Assembly (NCBI RefSeq): GCF_030238365.1
Contig: NZ_JASSOT010000064.1
Span: 62,001-126,000, forward strand
Length of the DNA: 64,000 bases
Source: Lelliottia wanjuensis
GTDB lineage: Bacteria > Pseudomonadota > Gammaproteobacteria > Enterobacterales > Enterobacteriaceae
Direction of reading: 5' to 3'
In this document: positions 24,350 to 34,512 of the stretch, in pieces
How positions within the stretch are numbered: position 1 is the stretch's first letter
How the letters are laid out: the number at the start of each line of letters is the position of its first letter
The notes under the pieces: generated by a model
Databases searched by the model: none
Told to the model about the DNA's origin: nothing
The model's input: the letters and a program-made list of their open reading frames with translations, nothing else
Made by a program: the position numbers and the translations under genes

Positions 24350-24685
24350 ATGGTTTCAGCAAAGCCAATCACCGCGCAACAGGCGGCGGAACTCCTGATC
24401 GTCTCGCCCCGAACTATATACCGGCTTATCGATTCTGGTGAACTGGCCGGCAAAAAGGTGGGCAACAAATATCGGACTACCGATGCAGCCTGTATTGCGT
24501 ATTTAAATGACCCGCGCGATCCTGTTGTCGCGAGCGCGGGTGAGCATAAAGGAGAGAATTTATGTCAATCACCCTCAGAGGCGGAGTATGGCACTGTCAT
24601 TTCGTTACGCCGTCAGGGCAAAGAATTAGAAGGTCTCTTGGCACGGGGGACAAGAAACAAGCACAGGAGTTGCACGACCGGCTGA
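24350..24685 (+). CDS. xis: Excisionase-like DNA-binding protein
   Basis: In this 111-residue protein the N-terminal [36 protein letters not shown] is the helix-turn-helix of MerR/AlpA-type excisionases. Its position just before int fits a directionality factor for excision. The last 40 residues are encoded across the int start (124-base overlap); this tail looks unstructured. The family is clear, the excisionase role is inferred from position. Confidence 0.75.
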   Translation: MVSAKPITAQQAAELLIVSPRTIYRLIDSGELAGKKVGNKYRTTDAACIAYLNDPRDPVVASAGEHKGENLCQSPSEAEYGTVISLRRQGKELEGLLARGTRNKHRSCTTG

Positions 24686-25725
24686 AGTCGGAAGCGTGGC
24701 GGGTAGATAAGATTGGAGAGTTGCCGACAAGGACGTTTGAGGAGTGTTGCATCCGGTGGATTCGCGAAAAGGACCATAAGCGATCGCTGGATGACGACAG
24801 AACAAAGATTGAGTATTTCCTGCGGCACTTTACCGGTCGTGATGTTTCAACCATCACAGCTGAGCAGGTGCATGACGCTGTTTCGAAAATGGTGAATCGT
24901 AAGCATATCCAGATATGGGAGTCGCGCAGGGATGCGGCTATTCGCCGCGGAAAGGAGCCGCCGGCATATGCAGACAAACCGGTAAGTCAGGCAACAAAGA
25001 GCCAGCATCTGTCATTCATGCGGTCGTTGTTAAAGGCGGCTGCCGATGACTGGGGCTGGATAAAGTCGGCACCGGCTATCAAAACTAGAAAGCCGGTAAG
25101 CAAACGGATCCGGTGGCTAACCAGGGATGAGGCCGAACGGCTAATCGAATGCATGCCAGAGAGCATTAAGCCAGTGGTGATATTTGCACTGGCTACCGGC
25201 CTGCGCCGCTCCAACATCATTGATCTGGAGTGGCAGCAGGTCGATATGCAGAGAAAGGTTGCATGGGTAAATCCAGAGAACGCAAAAGCGGGCAAGGCTA
25301 TCGGCGTGGCTCTGAATGATACCGCATGCAGGGTGTTAAGGGATCAGATAGGGAAGAGTTCACGATGGGTATTTGCTCACACTAAAGCCGCCACGCGTCC
25401 AGATGGAACGTTAACTCCAGCCGTGAGGAAAATGCGTGTCGATGACAACAGCGCGTGGAAGATTGGACTGGCGAAGGCCGGGATTCAGGATTTCAGGTTT
25501 CACGACCTGAGACACACATGGGCAAGCTGGTTAATTCAGTATGGCGTTCCGCTTTCTGTTCTGCAGGAAATGGGCGGCTGGGAGTCGATTGAAATGGTGC
25601 GTCGATATGCTCACCTTGCGCCTAACCATTTAACGGAACACGCGCGGAAAATTGATGCCATTTTTGGCAACCATGACACAGATATGACACAAGGGGAAAA
25701 TCAGGCGGGATTGAAACTGGCGTAA
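24562..25725 (+). CDS. int: Tyrosine integrase
   Basis: The 387-residue protein has an arm-binding N-terminus, a core-binding SAM-like region, and a catalytic domain with Arg in [18 protein letters not shown] (H-x-x-R), a Gly-Gly-Trp motif and the nucleophile Tyr in [10 protein letters not shown]. It ends 15 bases before tRNA-Arg, so the host junction is in or next to that gene. It resembles integrases that use tRNA genes. Preceded by GGAGAG. Confidence 0.95.
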   Translation: MSITLRGGVWHCHFVTPSGQRIRRSLGTGDKKQAQELHDRLKSEAWRVDKIGELPTRTFEECCIRWIREKDHKRSLDDDRTKIEYFLRHFTGRDVSTITAEQVHDAVSKMVNRKHIQIWESRRDAAIRRGKEPPAYADKPVSQATKSQHLSFMRSLLKAAADDWGWIKSAPAIKTRKPVSKRIRWLTRDEAERLIECMPESIKPVVIFALATGLRRSNIIDLEWQQVDMQRKVAWVNPENAKAGKAIGVALNDTACRVLRDQIGKSSRWVFAHTKAATRPDGTLTPAVRKMRVDDNSAWKIGLAKAGIQDFRFHDLRHTWASWLIQYGVPLSVLQEMGGWESIEMVRRYAHLAPNHLTEHARKIDAIFGNHDTDMTQGENQAGLKLA

Positions 25726-25740
25726 CTCACTGTTTCTTCA

Positions 25741-25817
25741 TGGTACGCCCTGTAGGATTCGAACCTACGACCTACGGCTTAGAAGGCCGTTGCTCTATCC
25801 AACTGAGCTAAGGGCGC
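25741..25817 (-). tRNA. argU: tRNA-Arg (TCT), argU / fimU; prophage attachment gene
   Basis: The 77-base gene has standard D, anticodon and T arms, anticodon loop CTTCTAA (anticodon TCT) and an encoded CCA. It reads AGA/AGG codons. In Salmonella the same gene (fimU) limits fimbriation by controlling translation of fimY. The prophage joins its 3' end and has left it complete. It is also the DLP12 site in E. coli. Promoter at 25855-25882. Confidence 0.97.
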
Positions 25818-25854
25818 ACTGAGAGAAGTGCACTTGCGGTGTGAAACGCCTGGA

Positions 25855-25882
25855 ATTATACGGTCAATGGCAAGTGAGTCAA
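25855..25882 (-). promoter_or_regulatory. argU promoter
   Basis: On the minus strand TTGACT (25882-25877), 16 bases, TATAAT (25860-25855), about 40 bases before the tRNA. It is a near-consensus promoter. The remainder of 25883-26102 holds no gene that I can see. Confidence 0.85.
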
Positions 25883-26102
25883 TGCCTTTTAGCGCGATCG
25901 CCTGGCTTCTCACCTAAGCCGCCTCAATCCCCCATTAATACGCCTGTTTTTTCTCCATTCCTCTCATATTTCTGCCACTTGCCCGCGCTGCGAAAAGCCT
26001 TAACCCTCTTTAAGTAACGCCTGCTATTTTCAGAAGACAATCACCGTCACACTCGTCAGCGGTATCCCGGCACCAGGAGCCGGAAGATAACAGGACAGTG
26101 TT

Positions 26103-26837
26103 GTGACCGCCTCAGCCCCCCGTTTTCCTTCTGATCCGTCAGAAAGCCGCTTTCCTCCGCTAAAAGGCGTCTCGCCAGAGATTGTCGGCATCAAACTCGA
26201 ACCCATTGTGGCCCTCTCCTCTTCCCGCGTCGTCGGTATGGAGCTCCTCAGCCAGCTCGCTTCGCCCGAACAAAGCGAAACATTTTTCCAGCATCAGTCG
26301 GTGAAACAGTGCATTAGGTTACTGGAAGTGCAGCTCGCGGCCCTCAAAAACACAGGTTACGCTAATCATCTTTTCATCAACCTGCCGATAACCGTATTTA
26401 TGGAGCCGGATTATTTTGCCCGGATCCTGCCGCTGCTTAACGCCGGACAGAACATTGAAATCGTCGAACCGGGTCTGTTCTTCCAGCTGCCTGCGGAGTT
26501 ACGCGAACGGGTGACCCGACACTGGGGGATGTTAGCCGATCGAGGCTGCCGGATTTGGCTGGACGACGTGAACACCGCCTCCCTCAGCCCATTTTTGTCA
26601 CGTCAATTGCCGTTATGCGGCGTCAAGATCGATAAGATGGCGTTCTGGCGTAAAAGATCAACGCCCGCGCTGGCTGAGCTGGTGAATCTTTGCGCGCAGG
26701 TGGCGAACAATGTGTTGATTGAAGGCATCGAGTCAAAAAAGGATCGGGAATACGCGCTGCAGGCAGGGGCGGAATTCGGTCAGGGATATTACTGGCCCTC
26801 TGTAGGCTGGTCTGAGGAGAAAAAGAGATTAGCCTGA
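26103..26837 (+). CDS. EAL-domain protein of the fim locus (STM0551-like)
   Basis: The 244-residue protein starts with GTG. An EAL fold is visible: GMELLSQL in place of ExLxR, HLFINLP, IEIVE, WLDDVN (the DD of DDFG kept), VKIDK and LIEGIES. The signature EAL-R is altered, so phosphodiesterase activity is in doubt. In Salmonella STM0551 at this place degrades cyclic di-GMP and affects fimbriae. It is followed 10 bases on by fimY, so likely cotranscribed. Confidence 0.85.
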   Translation: MTASAPRFPSDPSESRFPPLKGVSPEIVGIKLEPIVALSSSRVVGMELLSQLASPEQSETFFQHQSVKQCIRLLEVQLAALKNTGYANHLFINLPITVFMEPDYFARILPLLNAGQNIEIVEPGLFFQLPAELRERVTRHWGMLADRGCRIWLDDVNTASLSPFLSRQLPLCGVKIDKMAFWRKRSTPALAELVNLCAQVANNVLIEGIESKKDREYALQAGAEFGQGYYWPSVGWSEEKKRLA

Positions 26838-26847
26838 GAGAGAATCA

Positions 26848-27567
26848 ATGCGCATGACCGTACGCCGCTACCGGCGTCGTCGAAAAGGGAGCGATTCGCT
26901 GGGTTTTTCCGATGTCCGTTCCCGCGCCCCTTTTTTTGACCGTCTTGTATACCTGAGTCAATCCATCAATCAGACACGCAGACCCGACGCACCCTTTATG
27001 CTCCTCGTCACGCACGATCAATTCCTGCAGACGGGAATTCAGTGCGGCCCTGCCCCTATGAAACATTGCTGCGGATACGACACCCTGGAATCAGCCTTCA
27101 GCGCGCTGGAGAACTGGCCGTCGGCACGGCTGGTCGTCGACATTGAAAGCCGGACGCTGCCGCTATTAGAGATGCTTGATGCCCTGCGCCGCATCATCTT
27201 GTACCCGCCGTTTACCGCCGTCAGTCTGCTGGTTCGCGCCGATGACTACGACGCCCGAATCATGTGTAAAACCAGCGGCCCTTTCGAGGTGCTGGAGCGG
27301 CAGCTGCCTGCTCAGGCGCTGCAGCACGCACTGGCAACCACCCTTCCCCCGGTTAACCATCGCAGCGTCTATTTTTCGCGTGAAGAGTGGACCATCCTGC
27401 AATTTTTATCTCAGGGCGAGTCGCTACGAAATATCGCCCTCTTCCACCAGCGCCCCTATAGCCGCATTGTTTATCGTCTTGGGCGGATCCTGAGTAAACT
27501 GGGATTACATCACCGTCAGGAATTACTGCATCTTCTGCATCGCCTCGCCGTATCCCCGTCTTATTAA
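26848..27567 (+). CDS. fimY: FimY-like fimbrial regulator
   Basis: The 239-residue protein starts with a very basic MRMTVRRYRRRRKG and has a C-terminal LuxR-type helix-turn-helix (FSREEWTILQFLSQGESLRNIALFHQRPYSRIVYRLGRILSKLG). Length and order match Salmonella FimY, a co-activator of fimA with FimZ. Only one AGA codon (Arg45) occurs, unlike Salmonella fimY, which carries rare arginine codons read by fimU. An inverted repeat follows eight bases after the stop. Confidence 0.85.
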   Translation: MRMTVRRYRRRRKGSDSLGFSDVRSRAPFFDRLVYLSQSINQTRRPDAPFMLLVTHDQFLQTGIQCGPAPMKHCCGYDTLESAFSALENWPSARLVVDIESRTLPLLEMLDALRRIILYPPFTAVSLLVRADDYDARIMCKTSGPFEVLERQLPAQALQHALATTLPPVNHRSVYFSREEWTILQFLSQGESLRNIALFHQRPYSRIVYRLGRILSKLGLHHRQELLHLLHRLAVSPSY

Positions 27568-27575
27568 CCCCTTAA

Positions 27576-27595
27576 TTCCTAAAGAACGTTAGGAA
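27576..27595. promoter_or_regulatory. Inverted repeat TCCTAA-N6-TTAGGA downstream of fimY
   Basis: A perfect repeat TTCCTAA-AGAACG-TTAGGAA, with a third half-site TCCTAA at 27659. The same repeat and spacer are found upstream of fimA. It is a candidate site for FimZ or FimY. The rest of 27596-28364 is AT-rich and contains one small frame and the fimZ promoter region. Confidence 0.5.
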
Positions 27596-27775
27596 ATTAC
27601 TTACGCAAAGCATTAAAAACATGTTTCATTTTAACATTCTGTTAAAGATTACAACTATTCCTAATCCCGCCTTTCTCTCAATGCAAATCTCTGACTAACG
27701 CAGGTAATCCAGGATTTTCATCCAGAAGTTAAGATTTAATTTAATCCGTTAAGAAGATGATAAGGATGTAAAGAC

Positions 27776-27940
27776 GTGAGTATTCAAGGACTCGCTAAAA
27801 CGGGCGATCCTTGGTGGCAGGAGATCCTGCTGCAGTCGGAGGGAATTTTTGCTGAAAGGTGCACAGCACTTTCAAATGAAGGTCTCGCGCGCAGTGAGGA
27901 AAGATTTTTTCCGACTTTGTGGCCCAGGAATTTCCGCTGA
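27776..27940 (+). CDS. Possible small protein between fimY and fimZ, 54 residues
   Basis: A GTG frame with AAGGA eight bases upstream reads VSIQGLAKTGDPWWQEILLQ and ends FPTLWPRNFR. No family is recognised. The ribosome site supports translation, but such a frame can arise by chance. Confidence 0.3.
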   Translation: MSIQGLAKTGDPWWQEILLQSEGIFAERCTALSNEGLARSEERFFPTLWPRNFR

Positions 27941-28141
27941 AAGCGCTTAAAATAGCAACATTATATTAACATTGAGCGGATTCTATTATTTTTTGCAATT
28001 ACATAAATAGGATAATCTCTGTTAAGAGCAATAACTGGTTATTTAGCCCAAATTTAAAATCATCGCTTTCCGTCCTCAGAAGATCATATTAAGAAACACT
28101 CCGCAGTTAATTTACAGGCTTTTCGGAGAAAACTTACACGG

Positions 28142-28147
28142 TATAAT
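28142..28147 (+). promoter_or_regulatory. Likely -10 box of fimZ
   Basis: A perfect TATAAT lies 218 bases before fimZ with no good -35 sequence at the right distance, which suggests a promoter that needs an activator. The leader of about 200 bases shows no further convincing gene. Confidence 0.4.
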
Positions 28148-28364
28148 AAGCATGTTCTCAATGAGAATAAGAAATACCTTTACTCATCAAAGAAATTTAA
28201 ATTTGGCAGACAGGCCGAATCAATTTTCATCACAACGTAAACAAGGATGCTTTCGCTTTTTCCAGGGAAATACCCCGTATAAGGATCTGCAGAATTATCC
28301 TTCCGGCATACCAGGCGCCTTTGTACCGATCTCAATTGCGCTTTCACAACCTGAGGCATAAAAA

Positions 28365-28997
28365 ATGAAACCGGCATCCGTTATCATTATTGACGAGCAC
28401 CCGATCGTCAGAATGTCAATCGAAGTTCTGCTCCAGAAAAATAAGAACATTGAGATTAAACTCAAATCCGGTGACAGCCATGAAGCGCTGGACTACATCC
28501 GCAATCACCCTATCGATCTGGTGATCCTCGACATCGAACTACCGGGCACGGATGGGTTCTCTTTACTGAAGAGAATCAAAAACTTAAACGAGGATATTAA
28601 AATCCTGTTCTTGTCCTCTAAATCAGAATCATTTTACGCCGGGCGCGCCATGCGTGCGGGTGCAAATGGATTTGTAAGCAAACGAAAGGATTTGGGAGAT
28701 ATCTATAACGCGGTGGAGATGCTACTGGCGGGGTATTCTTTCTTCCCCTATGAAACCCTGAGTTTTATAAACCATCAGGGCTCACACCGGGGAGCGATAA
28801 ATGACATGCCATTATCTAACCGGGAAGTCACCGTCTTACGTTTTCTGGCTAATGGATTATCCAACAAGGAAATCGCCCAGCAATTACTGCTTAGCAACAA
28901 AACAATTAGCGCACACAAGTCAAACATCTATTCGAAATTAGGTGTGCAGACTATCGTTGAGCTTATTGATTATGCCAAAGCCCACGAGCTGTTATAA
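28365..28997 (+). CDS. fimZ: FimZ response regulator
   Basis: The 210-residue protein has a receiver domain with the acidic pocket (IIDEHP) and phospho-acceptor Asp in VILDIELPGTDG, and a C-terminal LuxR/NarL helix-turn-helix (LSNREVTVLRFLANGLSNKEIAQQLLLSNKTISAHKSNIYSKLG). FimZ activates fimA in Salmonella and slows motility. It is convergent with fimF across a hairpin terminator. Two of its nine arginines are AGA. Confidence 0.95.
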   Translation: MKPASVIIIDEHPIVRMSIEVLLQKNKNIEIKLKSGDSHEALDYIRNHPIDLVILDIELPGTDGFSLLKRIKNLNEDIKILFLSSKSESFYAGRAMRAGANGFVSKRKDLGDIYNAVEMLLAGYSFFPYETLSFINHQGSHRGAINDMPLSNREVTVLRFLANGLSNKEIAQQLLLSNKTISAHKSNIYSKLGVQTIVELIDYAKAHELL

Positions 28998-29004
28998 TCT
29001 GAAA

Positions 29005-29040
29005 GCACTCCCTGCCGCTCAGGCGAGTTTCAGGGAGTGC
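29005..29040. terminator. Bidirectional hairpin between fimZ and fimF
   Basis: A perfect ten-pair stem (GCACTCCCTG/CAGGGAGTGC) around a 16-base loop, between convergent genes. No long T-run, so termination strength is uncertain. Confidence 0.6.
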
Positions 29041-29048
29041 AGTTAGTC

Positions 29049-29573
29049 TTAATTATAGTTAATCATAAAGGTCGCATCCGCATCTGCACGACCTGGCTGC
29101 GGATTATTGGCTGTGGCAATGTAATTCGCATAAAAGTCCAGAACGGCATTACCCTGCGCGTCTACCACCACGTCCTGACTCGCCTGCTGTAGCGGCAGAC
29201 GCGTTTTATCCCGGTCGCGGATCTCCACCGCCACATTGCTCGCCTGGCTGGCATCATTGAGCGCCAGCAGCTCCGGGTCCTGCGGATCTGTCTTCCCCGA
29301 AAAAGTAATCGACGCCGCCCCCGGCGGGCATCCCGTCAGCTTTAAGGTGAAGGGCATCGCCTGCGTACGGCTGCCGGTGGTACTCAGCTGCTTTGTCGGC
29401 CAGGTGCCCAGCGTCACTGATTTGTCGCTGTCGCTCCCTTCCGCCACGCAGGTGAAATCCACAATGTTGCCGTACAGCTCAATGTTGATCTCCCCGAGCG
29501 GGGTATCCGCCAGCGCGCCGCCCGATGTCATACCCGCAAGCGCCATTGCGGCGAGTAAAAACCGTCTCTTCAT
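29049..29573 (-). CDS. fimF: FimF minor fimbrial subunit
   Basis: The 174-residue pilin-like protein has a signal peptide ending ALA-D, a cysteine pair (FTCVAEG ... KLTGCP) and the C-terminal PGRADADATFMINYN donor/groove pattern of type 1 minor subunits. FimF links FimH to the rod through donor-strand exchange. It is the last gene of the operon, 10 bases after fimH, as in Salmonella. Confidence 0.9.
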   Translation of the reverse strand: MKRRFLLAAMALAGMTSGGALADTPLGEINIELYGNIVDFTCVAEGSDSDKSVTLGTWPTKQLSTTGSRTQAMPFTLKLTGCPPGAASITFSGKTDPQDPELLALNDASQASNVAVEIRDRDKTRLPLQQASQDVVVDAQGNAVLDFYANYIATANNPQPGRADADATFMINYN

Positions 29574-29583
29574 CGCCCTCTCC

Positions 29584-30591
29584 TTAGTCGTAATCCACGC
29601 GCAGATAGCCGCGGGAAGTGAAGCGCCCTTCGCTCGGTTTGTTCCCGGTGATACTCACCGGCCAGGCGCTGATGCCGACCACCGCCGAGGCGTTGTTATC
29701 CAGGCGGAATGGGATCTTGCTGGCGAGGTTATTTGGCGTGAGCGGCGTGCCGCTGGTCGTGGCGACGATAAACCCTAAATCCGGGTTATCGGAAACCAGT
29801 GCGTTTCCGGACACTTTTTCCGCCTCGACGCGCATCGTGAGATAGGCATTCGCTTCCACGTTGGTGCACTTGATGGCAACGGTCTGGGTTTTCGGGTTGA
29901 TCCCCTGCGGGCGATTCCCGGCCCCGGCCTGGCTGAACAGCGACGCGCCGATATCACCAAAATCAAACTCCACCACTTTCCCGGCGTTAATCGCGCAGCT
30001 CTGCGGCACCTGGATGGTTCCGCTGTAGCTGATGGTGTAAACCGGCGTGGTGAGCGGGTCCGATGAGGTGGTGGTGACGTACACGCGGAACATCACCTGA
30101 CGCGGGATCACCACCATATTGATAAACCGTCGCGTCACCTTGAGGCGAAACACCAGATTCGAGTCATTCACCGGGAACGGCTGATGTTTAGACACGTTCG
30201 GGTGGCTGCCCATCTGAATGAAGTTTTGCGGCGGATAAAACACCCCGGCATAGCTGTCGGTGATCTTCATCGCCCCATCAAGATAATCATTCAGCTTCAG
30301 GTACTTGTAGCCGTCAATGGTGCTGGTGATCGGGAAATCGGTGACGTAACTACGTTTGGTGGTATTGCCCGAGGTGCCCGAAGGACACACGGCGTTAACC
30401 CCCACCCACTGTGATTTTTCAGCCAGGGTGACGATCTGCCCGACCTGGTTGTTGGAGCTGTTAAAGGTGTTCGTTAAATCGTAAGAGATATCAGTGGGGA
30501 CACCGTTTTGGTTGGCGCAGACCGTGGCCAGCGCCTGCGTGGCAGGAAACCAGGGCAGCAGCGCCGCCATCAGGTATCTCATCTTAATCAC
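29584..30591 (-). CDS. fimH: FimH type 1 fimbrial adhesin
   Basis: The 335-residue protein, typical of the Salmonella-type FimH, has a signal peptide ([22 protein letters not shown]), an N-terminal lectin domain ([20 protein letters not shown]) with a disulphide, and a C-terminal pilin domain ending GYLRVDYD. It binds mannose-rich glycans at the fibre tip. It overlaps fimD by eight bases. Confidence 0.93.
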   Translation of the reverse strand: MIKMRYLMAALLPWFPATQALATVCANQNGVPTDISYDLTNTFNSSNNQVGQIVTLAEKSQWVGVNAVCPSGTSGNTTKRSYVTDFPITSTIDGYKYLKLNDYLDGAMKITDSYAGVFYPPQNFIQMGSHPNVSKHQPFPVNDSNLVFRLKVTRRFINMVVIPRQVMFRVYVTTTSSDPLTTPVYTISYSGTIQVPQSCAINAGKVVEFDFGDIGASLFSQAGAGNRPQGINPKTQTVAIKCTNVEANAYLTMRVEAEKVSGNALVSDNPDLGFIVATTSGTPLTPNNLASKIPFRLDNNASAVVGISAWPVSITGNKPSEGRFTSRGYLRVDYD

Positions 30592-33151
30592 AGCGGATCT
30601 CCTTCATCGTGATCGCCTGTTGCAGGCTCTTTTCTGGCAAGTCATAGGACGCGCGGCACTGGGCGTTCGCGCCATTGCCCCACTGCACCAGTAACTCCCC
30701 GCGCAGCGGCAACCCGCTGAGATAGGCCTGCCCGTCATCGCCCACCATGCTGGTGACGCCGCTTTCGGTTTCGCGAACCACGGCCCCGAATGGCACCGGC
30801 TGATTGCCGCGCATCAGGGTCAGCAGGGCACGCACGCCAATGCGCGTGTCAAAGCTCGCGCGAACCAGCGCCCCGTTAGTCGGCACCACGCTGCTGACGT
30901 TGTTTTCGATATCGGTATTGTTGTTCATGGTATTGGTGTCCAGCGCCACGCGGTTGTAGCGATAGACCGTGGCGTAAGGCATCACGGCATAACCGCGCCA
31001 GTCGGTTTTCACCCCGGTCTGGTTTTCGATGTTCACCCCGGATGCGCCCGGCGCTTTAATCAGCACGTTGGTATCGCCCAGCGGCTGGCTGAACGTCACG
31101 CCGTCCGCGTGGCCCACCACGCCGCCGGACATCTGCCAGTTCAGGTCATGCTGGTCGCGGGAATAGTTATACCCGGCCCCGAAGGTGCCGTAGGTCGCCT
31201 GCCAGTTAGCGCTGGCGCTCCCGCTTGCCCCGTTGGTGCTGGTGTGTCCCTGGCTGACGCTGTAGGTCAGGTTTCGGTCTTCCAGCAAGGTGCCGCTGAC
31301 CCCGGTCTGCCAGCTGGTATCGCCATCGCTGTTGCGACTGGCGGAGGCCGTGGCGTAGGCGCGGTCGATGGCGCTGTCACGGCGGAAACCGTGGCGGGTA
31401 AACAGGCTGAACGGCACAGAGACGTTAAATGAGGCCAGCTTATCGGTGCCACCGATGCCCACCGCCTGGTTCCACGACCACGAGACGGAATAGCTCACGC
31501 CCTGCCAGCCTCCGGCGTAGCCCAGCTGATACCAGGTGCTGGAATCGCTGGTTCCCCAGTAGGTCTGCTCGCTGCCGGAGACGTAGAGCGAACCGTAATC
31601 CCCCAGCGACTGGGAGATGTTCACCTGGAAGCGCCCTTTTTTGTTCCACGTCAGGTTGTGATAGCTCTGCACGTCCGACGTACCGTCGTCGTTCTTGTCG
31701 TCGCTATATTGGTAGCCCTCCATGGTTTTCCACGCCACGTCATCGAGGGTGTAAAACCCTTTCGTCGAATAGCGATAGCCCAGGAGCTGGAAGTTGGTAC
31801 CGAAACCGTTGAGTGATTTAGCGTACAGGAAGCGCAGGGATTGCCCTTCGTGACGGCTGTCATCGGCCAGCTGGCTGCGAGCCTGGGTGAGATCGAGGGA
31901 GACCGCCCCCCAGTCACCGAGGTTTTTCCCCGCACCGAGCGCGATAGAGGTATAGCGCGAAGCGAGCTGGGTGCCGCCATACAGCGTGTAGCCGTTGCCC
32001 AGGCCCGCAATCATCGTTCCCTGGGTGAAGAACGGCGTATCCTGATCGTCGTTGCCGCTGCGGTAATCCCCGGCAACCAGATCGTATTTCAGACGGCCTT
32101 CACGCTGTAACAGCGGCACGGTGGAGTACGGCACGGTGTAGTGCTGCGGATTGCCGTCTTTCTCTTCCACGGTCACATCAAGGTCACCGCTCGAGGAGGT
32201 CGGGTTCAGATCGCTGATGGCAAACGCCCCGGCCTGGACATAGCTCTGGTAGATAACGTAGCCGTTCTGGCGAATCACCACTTTTGCTGGCGTGCGGGCG
32301 ATCCCGCGTACGGTCGGCGCGTAGCCCTGCATGCTGTCCGGATACATACTGTCGGACGAATACATGCGCAGACCGCGAAAACCGAGGCTGTCGAACACAT
32401 CGTTGCCGGTATTGCTGTCGCCGAGCACCAGCTCGCTTTTCAGCGGGATCACCGTGCGCTGCGCGGAGGTGCTGATATTCTGCCACTCGTTCTGGCTTTG
32501 ACCGTTGCTTTGCGAGTAACGCCACGCGCCGTTATTGCGCAGACGCCACGGGCCATAGTTCAGGCCGCTTTGCAGGTTCAGATAGTAGCTGTTGTCATCG
32601 TCATTGCCCCGGTTGCCGGAAAAGCTGTAGTTGAGCAACAGGGCCGGGATCCCCTCGTCCCACTGGTCCGGCGGAATGTAGCCGCGCGCGCTGTTCTGCA
32701 TCGCCACCTGCGGCAGGTTGACGTTAAGGCGCAGGGAGGCAAAGTTGAACGCGATTTCGGTGCCGGGGATCGCCGTCGTCAGCGGAATGCAGGTATCTCC
32801 GGTGGCCTTCGTCAAGTCCGGAAACGCACTAATATTGACGCCAAAGCGGTCGAGCATCGCGCGCGTGATACACGGCGACAACCCGCCAGCGACGGGCGGG
32901 GTCTCTTCTGCAGCCGTCTCAAAGCGGACATCCTGAGCGCCGAGAAATTCATCGTTACGCCAGATATCCACGCGATAGGTGCCAGGTGCCTGCTGATGCC
33001 CCTGCTCAAAGCGCGATAAATCCGCCACGCCTGCCGTGTCTTCCGACAAAAACGCGGGGTTGAAATAGCTCTGCGCCCACACCATCGCCGGGCAGAGCAC
33101 CGTCATCACTGCCAGCGCACACGGGCGGAAGCGCCATCGTGGATTATTCAT
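30584..33151 (-). CDS. fimD: FimD outer membrane usher
   Basis: From the ATG at 33151 (855 residues; a TTG at 33169 overlapping fimC is also possible) the usher has a signal peptide, an N-terminal chaperone-binding domain (YFNPAFL...DLSRFEQG), a 24-strand barrel, a plug and two C-terminal domains with a disulphide. It selects chaperone-subunit complexes and assembles the fibre through the outer membrane. Intact. Confidence 0.96.
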   Translation of the reverse strand: MNNPRWRFRPCALAVMTVLCPAMVWAQSYFNPAFLSEDTAGVADLSRFEQGHQQAPGTYRVDIWRNDEFLGAQDVRFETAAEETPPVAGGLSPCITRAMLDRFGVNISAFPDLTKATGDTCIPLTTAIPGTEIAFNFASLRLNVNLPQVAMQNSARGYIPPDQWDEGIPALLLNYSFSGNRGNDDDNSYYLNLQSGLNYGPWRLRNNGAWRYSQSNGQSQNEWQNISTSAQRTVIPLKSELVLGDSNTGNDVFDSLGFRGLRMYSSDSMYPDSMQGYAPTVRGIARTPAKVVIRQNGYVIYQSYVQAGAFAISDLNPTSSSGDLDVTVEEKDGNPQHYTVPYSTVPLLQREGRLKYDLVAGDYRSGNDDQDTPFFTQGTMIAGLGNGYTLYGGTQLASRYTSIALGAGKNLGDWGAVSLDLTQARSQLADDSRHEGQSLRFLYAKSLNGFGTNFQLLGYRYSTKGFYTLDDVAWKTMEGYQYSDDKNDDGTSDVQSYHNLTWNKKGRFQVNISQSLGDYGSLYVSGSEQTYWGTSDSSTWYQLGYAGGWQGVSYSVSWSWNQAVGIGGTDKLASFNVSVPFSLFTRHGFRRDSAIDRAYATASASRNSDGDTSWQTGVSGTLLEDRNLTYSVSQGHTSTNGASGSASANWQATYGTFGAGYNYSRDQHDLNWQMSGGVVGHADGVTFSQPLGDTNVLIKAPGASGVNIENQTGVKTDWRGYAVMPYATVYRYNRVALDTNTMNNNTDIENNVSSVVPTNGALVRASFDTRIGVRALLTLMRGNQPVPFGAVVRETESGVTSMVGDDGQAYLSGLPLRGELLVQWGNGANAQCRASYDLPEKSLQQAITMKEIRCD

Positions 33152-33165
33152 CACTCTGACTCGGC

Positions 33166-33858
33166 TCAAAGACTGACGCGACGCGCAGGAGTGATAGCGC
33201 CGTAGTCATTCACGCTCTGCCAGGACAGCGCACCGCTGGCCCCCGTCGGCAGGGTCTGCTGCGCGGAGTTCTTCGGCGCAATCATGATATTTTCCAGCTT
33301 CTGCCCGCCCAGATACAGGTTCACCAGCGTCACGTAATAGGGCGAGGCGTTGCTGACTTTCAGGTGGTTTCCCGCCCGCTCAAAACGGAGCTGGGACAGA
33401 GCCTCTTCGGGCGGCATCGCCAGGTTTTTTGGTCGCACAAAGAGTTTGATGCGCGACAGGATCGCCAGCTGCAGCACGTTTTTCCCTTCCAGATTGTCTT
33501 TGTTGACGGAGGGAATGGCTTTGACGTTCATGTAGAAAAGGGATTCGCGATCGGCAGGCAGCTGCGGACCGGCGTAGATAATACGCAGCGTGTTTTCGCT
33601 GTCCGGCTCGCTGACAAACAGCGGCGGCGTCACCGCAAAGGTTTTTTCTTTCTGGCCGCGGTCATTTTCGATCCACGCGTTGACTAAATAGCGCTCTTGT
33701 TTATTGCTGTTCGTAATGGCGAGCGAAGTCTGTTTAGCCTCCGCCGGATAAATAACCCGCGTGGCCCCCAGGGCAATCCCACCGGACGCCTGAACGGGCA
33801 GAGAAATCATCATTAAAATAAACGAAACAATCAGTCCTGGTTTTATTAGAGTGTTCAT
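33166..33858 (-). CDS. fimC: FimC periplasmic pilus chaperone
   Basis: The 230-residue protein with start at 33858 has a signal peptide ending VQA-S, the PapD-family G1 strand region ([17 protein letters not shown]) and the alternating hydrophobic motif for donor-strand complementation. It folds and carries fimbrial subunits to FimD. The neighbouring GTG at 33861 would add one residue. Confidence 0.95.
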   Translation of the reverse strand: MNTLIKPGLIVSFILMMISLPVQASGGIALGATRVIYPAEAKQTSLAITNSNKQERYLVNAWIENDRGQKEKTFAVTPPLFVSEPDSENTLRIIYAGPQLPADRESLFYMNVKAIPSVNKDNLEGKNVLQLAILSRIKLFVRPKNLAMPPEEALSQLRFERAGNHLKVSNASPYYVTLVNLYLGGQKLENIMIAPKNSAQQTLPTGASGALSWQSVNDYGAITPARRVSL

Positions 33859-33901
33859 CACAACTATACCTTTACTATTAAGTTCGCAGGTGTGTACGAC
33901 G

Positions 33902-34447
33902 TTATGGATAAATCAACGTAAACCAGACATCCGACTGAATATTGCCCGGCACAAGGTGTTCTGAAATAGCCCGATAGCGAGCGCTGAAATGAAATGTCAC
34001 CTCAGGAGTGTCTATCGGCAACATCGTGGTTGCGGTGGCATTAGGGATAATCTGGCGCTGCTGCGAATCAAATAACGCCAGCCCAATTCCGCTGCTGACG
34101 CGACTATCGCCGGGCCGGGAGGTCGCCAGAAAAACCTGCGGATCTTCTGCGGGCGTGACGCCCTCAAACATCATCCCCACCGTGCGCGACACGTCCACGC
34201 TGCAATCCACCAGCCGTAAGGTAAAGGGCACTGCTACCGTTGAAAAACTGCCGACGCTGGTAAAGGAGTTTGTGCGATATTGCCCCATTTCCACGCGCAG
34301 GCTTTGGCTCTCAGGCGCCACGGCACAGCCGCCGTTAACCAGCTCGCCTTTCATCTGTACCCGCCCGCCGTCTACCACCACCGTATGCGCCAGCGCTGGG
34401 ATCGCAGCGAAGATGGACAGCAAAAACAGGAGCCATTTTCTGGTCAT
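33902..34447 (-). CDS. fimI: FimI pilin-like protein
   Basis: From 34447 (GAGG upstream) the 181-residue protein [20 protein letters not shown] has a signal peptide, a cysteine pair and a beta-strand layout of type 1 pilins ([19 protein letters not shown]). FimI lies between fimA and fimC in E. coli and Salmonella and is thought to end or anchor the rod. A longer frame upstream lacks a signal. Confidence 0.88.
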   Translation of the reverse strand: MTRKWLLFLLSIFAAIPALAHTVVVDGGRVQMKGELVNGGCAVAPESQSLRVEMGQYRTNSFTSVGSFSTVAVPFTLRLVDCSVDVSRTVGMMFEGVTPAEDPQVFLATSRPGDSRVSSGIGLALFDSQQRQIIPNATATTMLPIDTPEVTFHFSARYRAISEHLVPGNIQSDVWFTLIYP

Positions 34448-34512
34448 CCTTAGCCCTCGATATGCTTCAAACAGGCCTCTTCCCTGAGGCCGGGTCATCC
34501 CTGAAGCGCGGT

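Larger units (their letters stand above)
1..25740. mobile_element. Lambdoid prophage 1, right part, integrated at argU
   Basis: This is a continuous run of phage genes from head/packaging genes at the window edge to the integrase, which ends 15 bases before the 3' end of tRNA-Arg. Late and rightward early genes read on the minus strand and leftward early genes on the plus strand, diverging at the C2/Cro operators as in lambda and P22. The left att site and most structural genes are outside the window. Modules come from different lineages: P22-type immunity, lambda-type N and nut sites, phage-82-type Q. All visible genes look intact, so a functional prophage is possible but cannot be judged from this part. 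Confidence 0.95.

Noticed and set aside
28152..28361. 69-codon frame directly before fimZ
   Set aside because: Starts within the expected transcription start region and has no ribosome site or homology that I know.
32141..33019. 292-codon plus-strand frame
   Set aside because: Lies inside fimD on the opposite strand; no motif.
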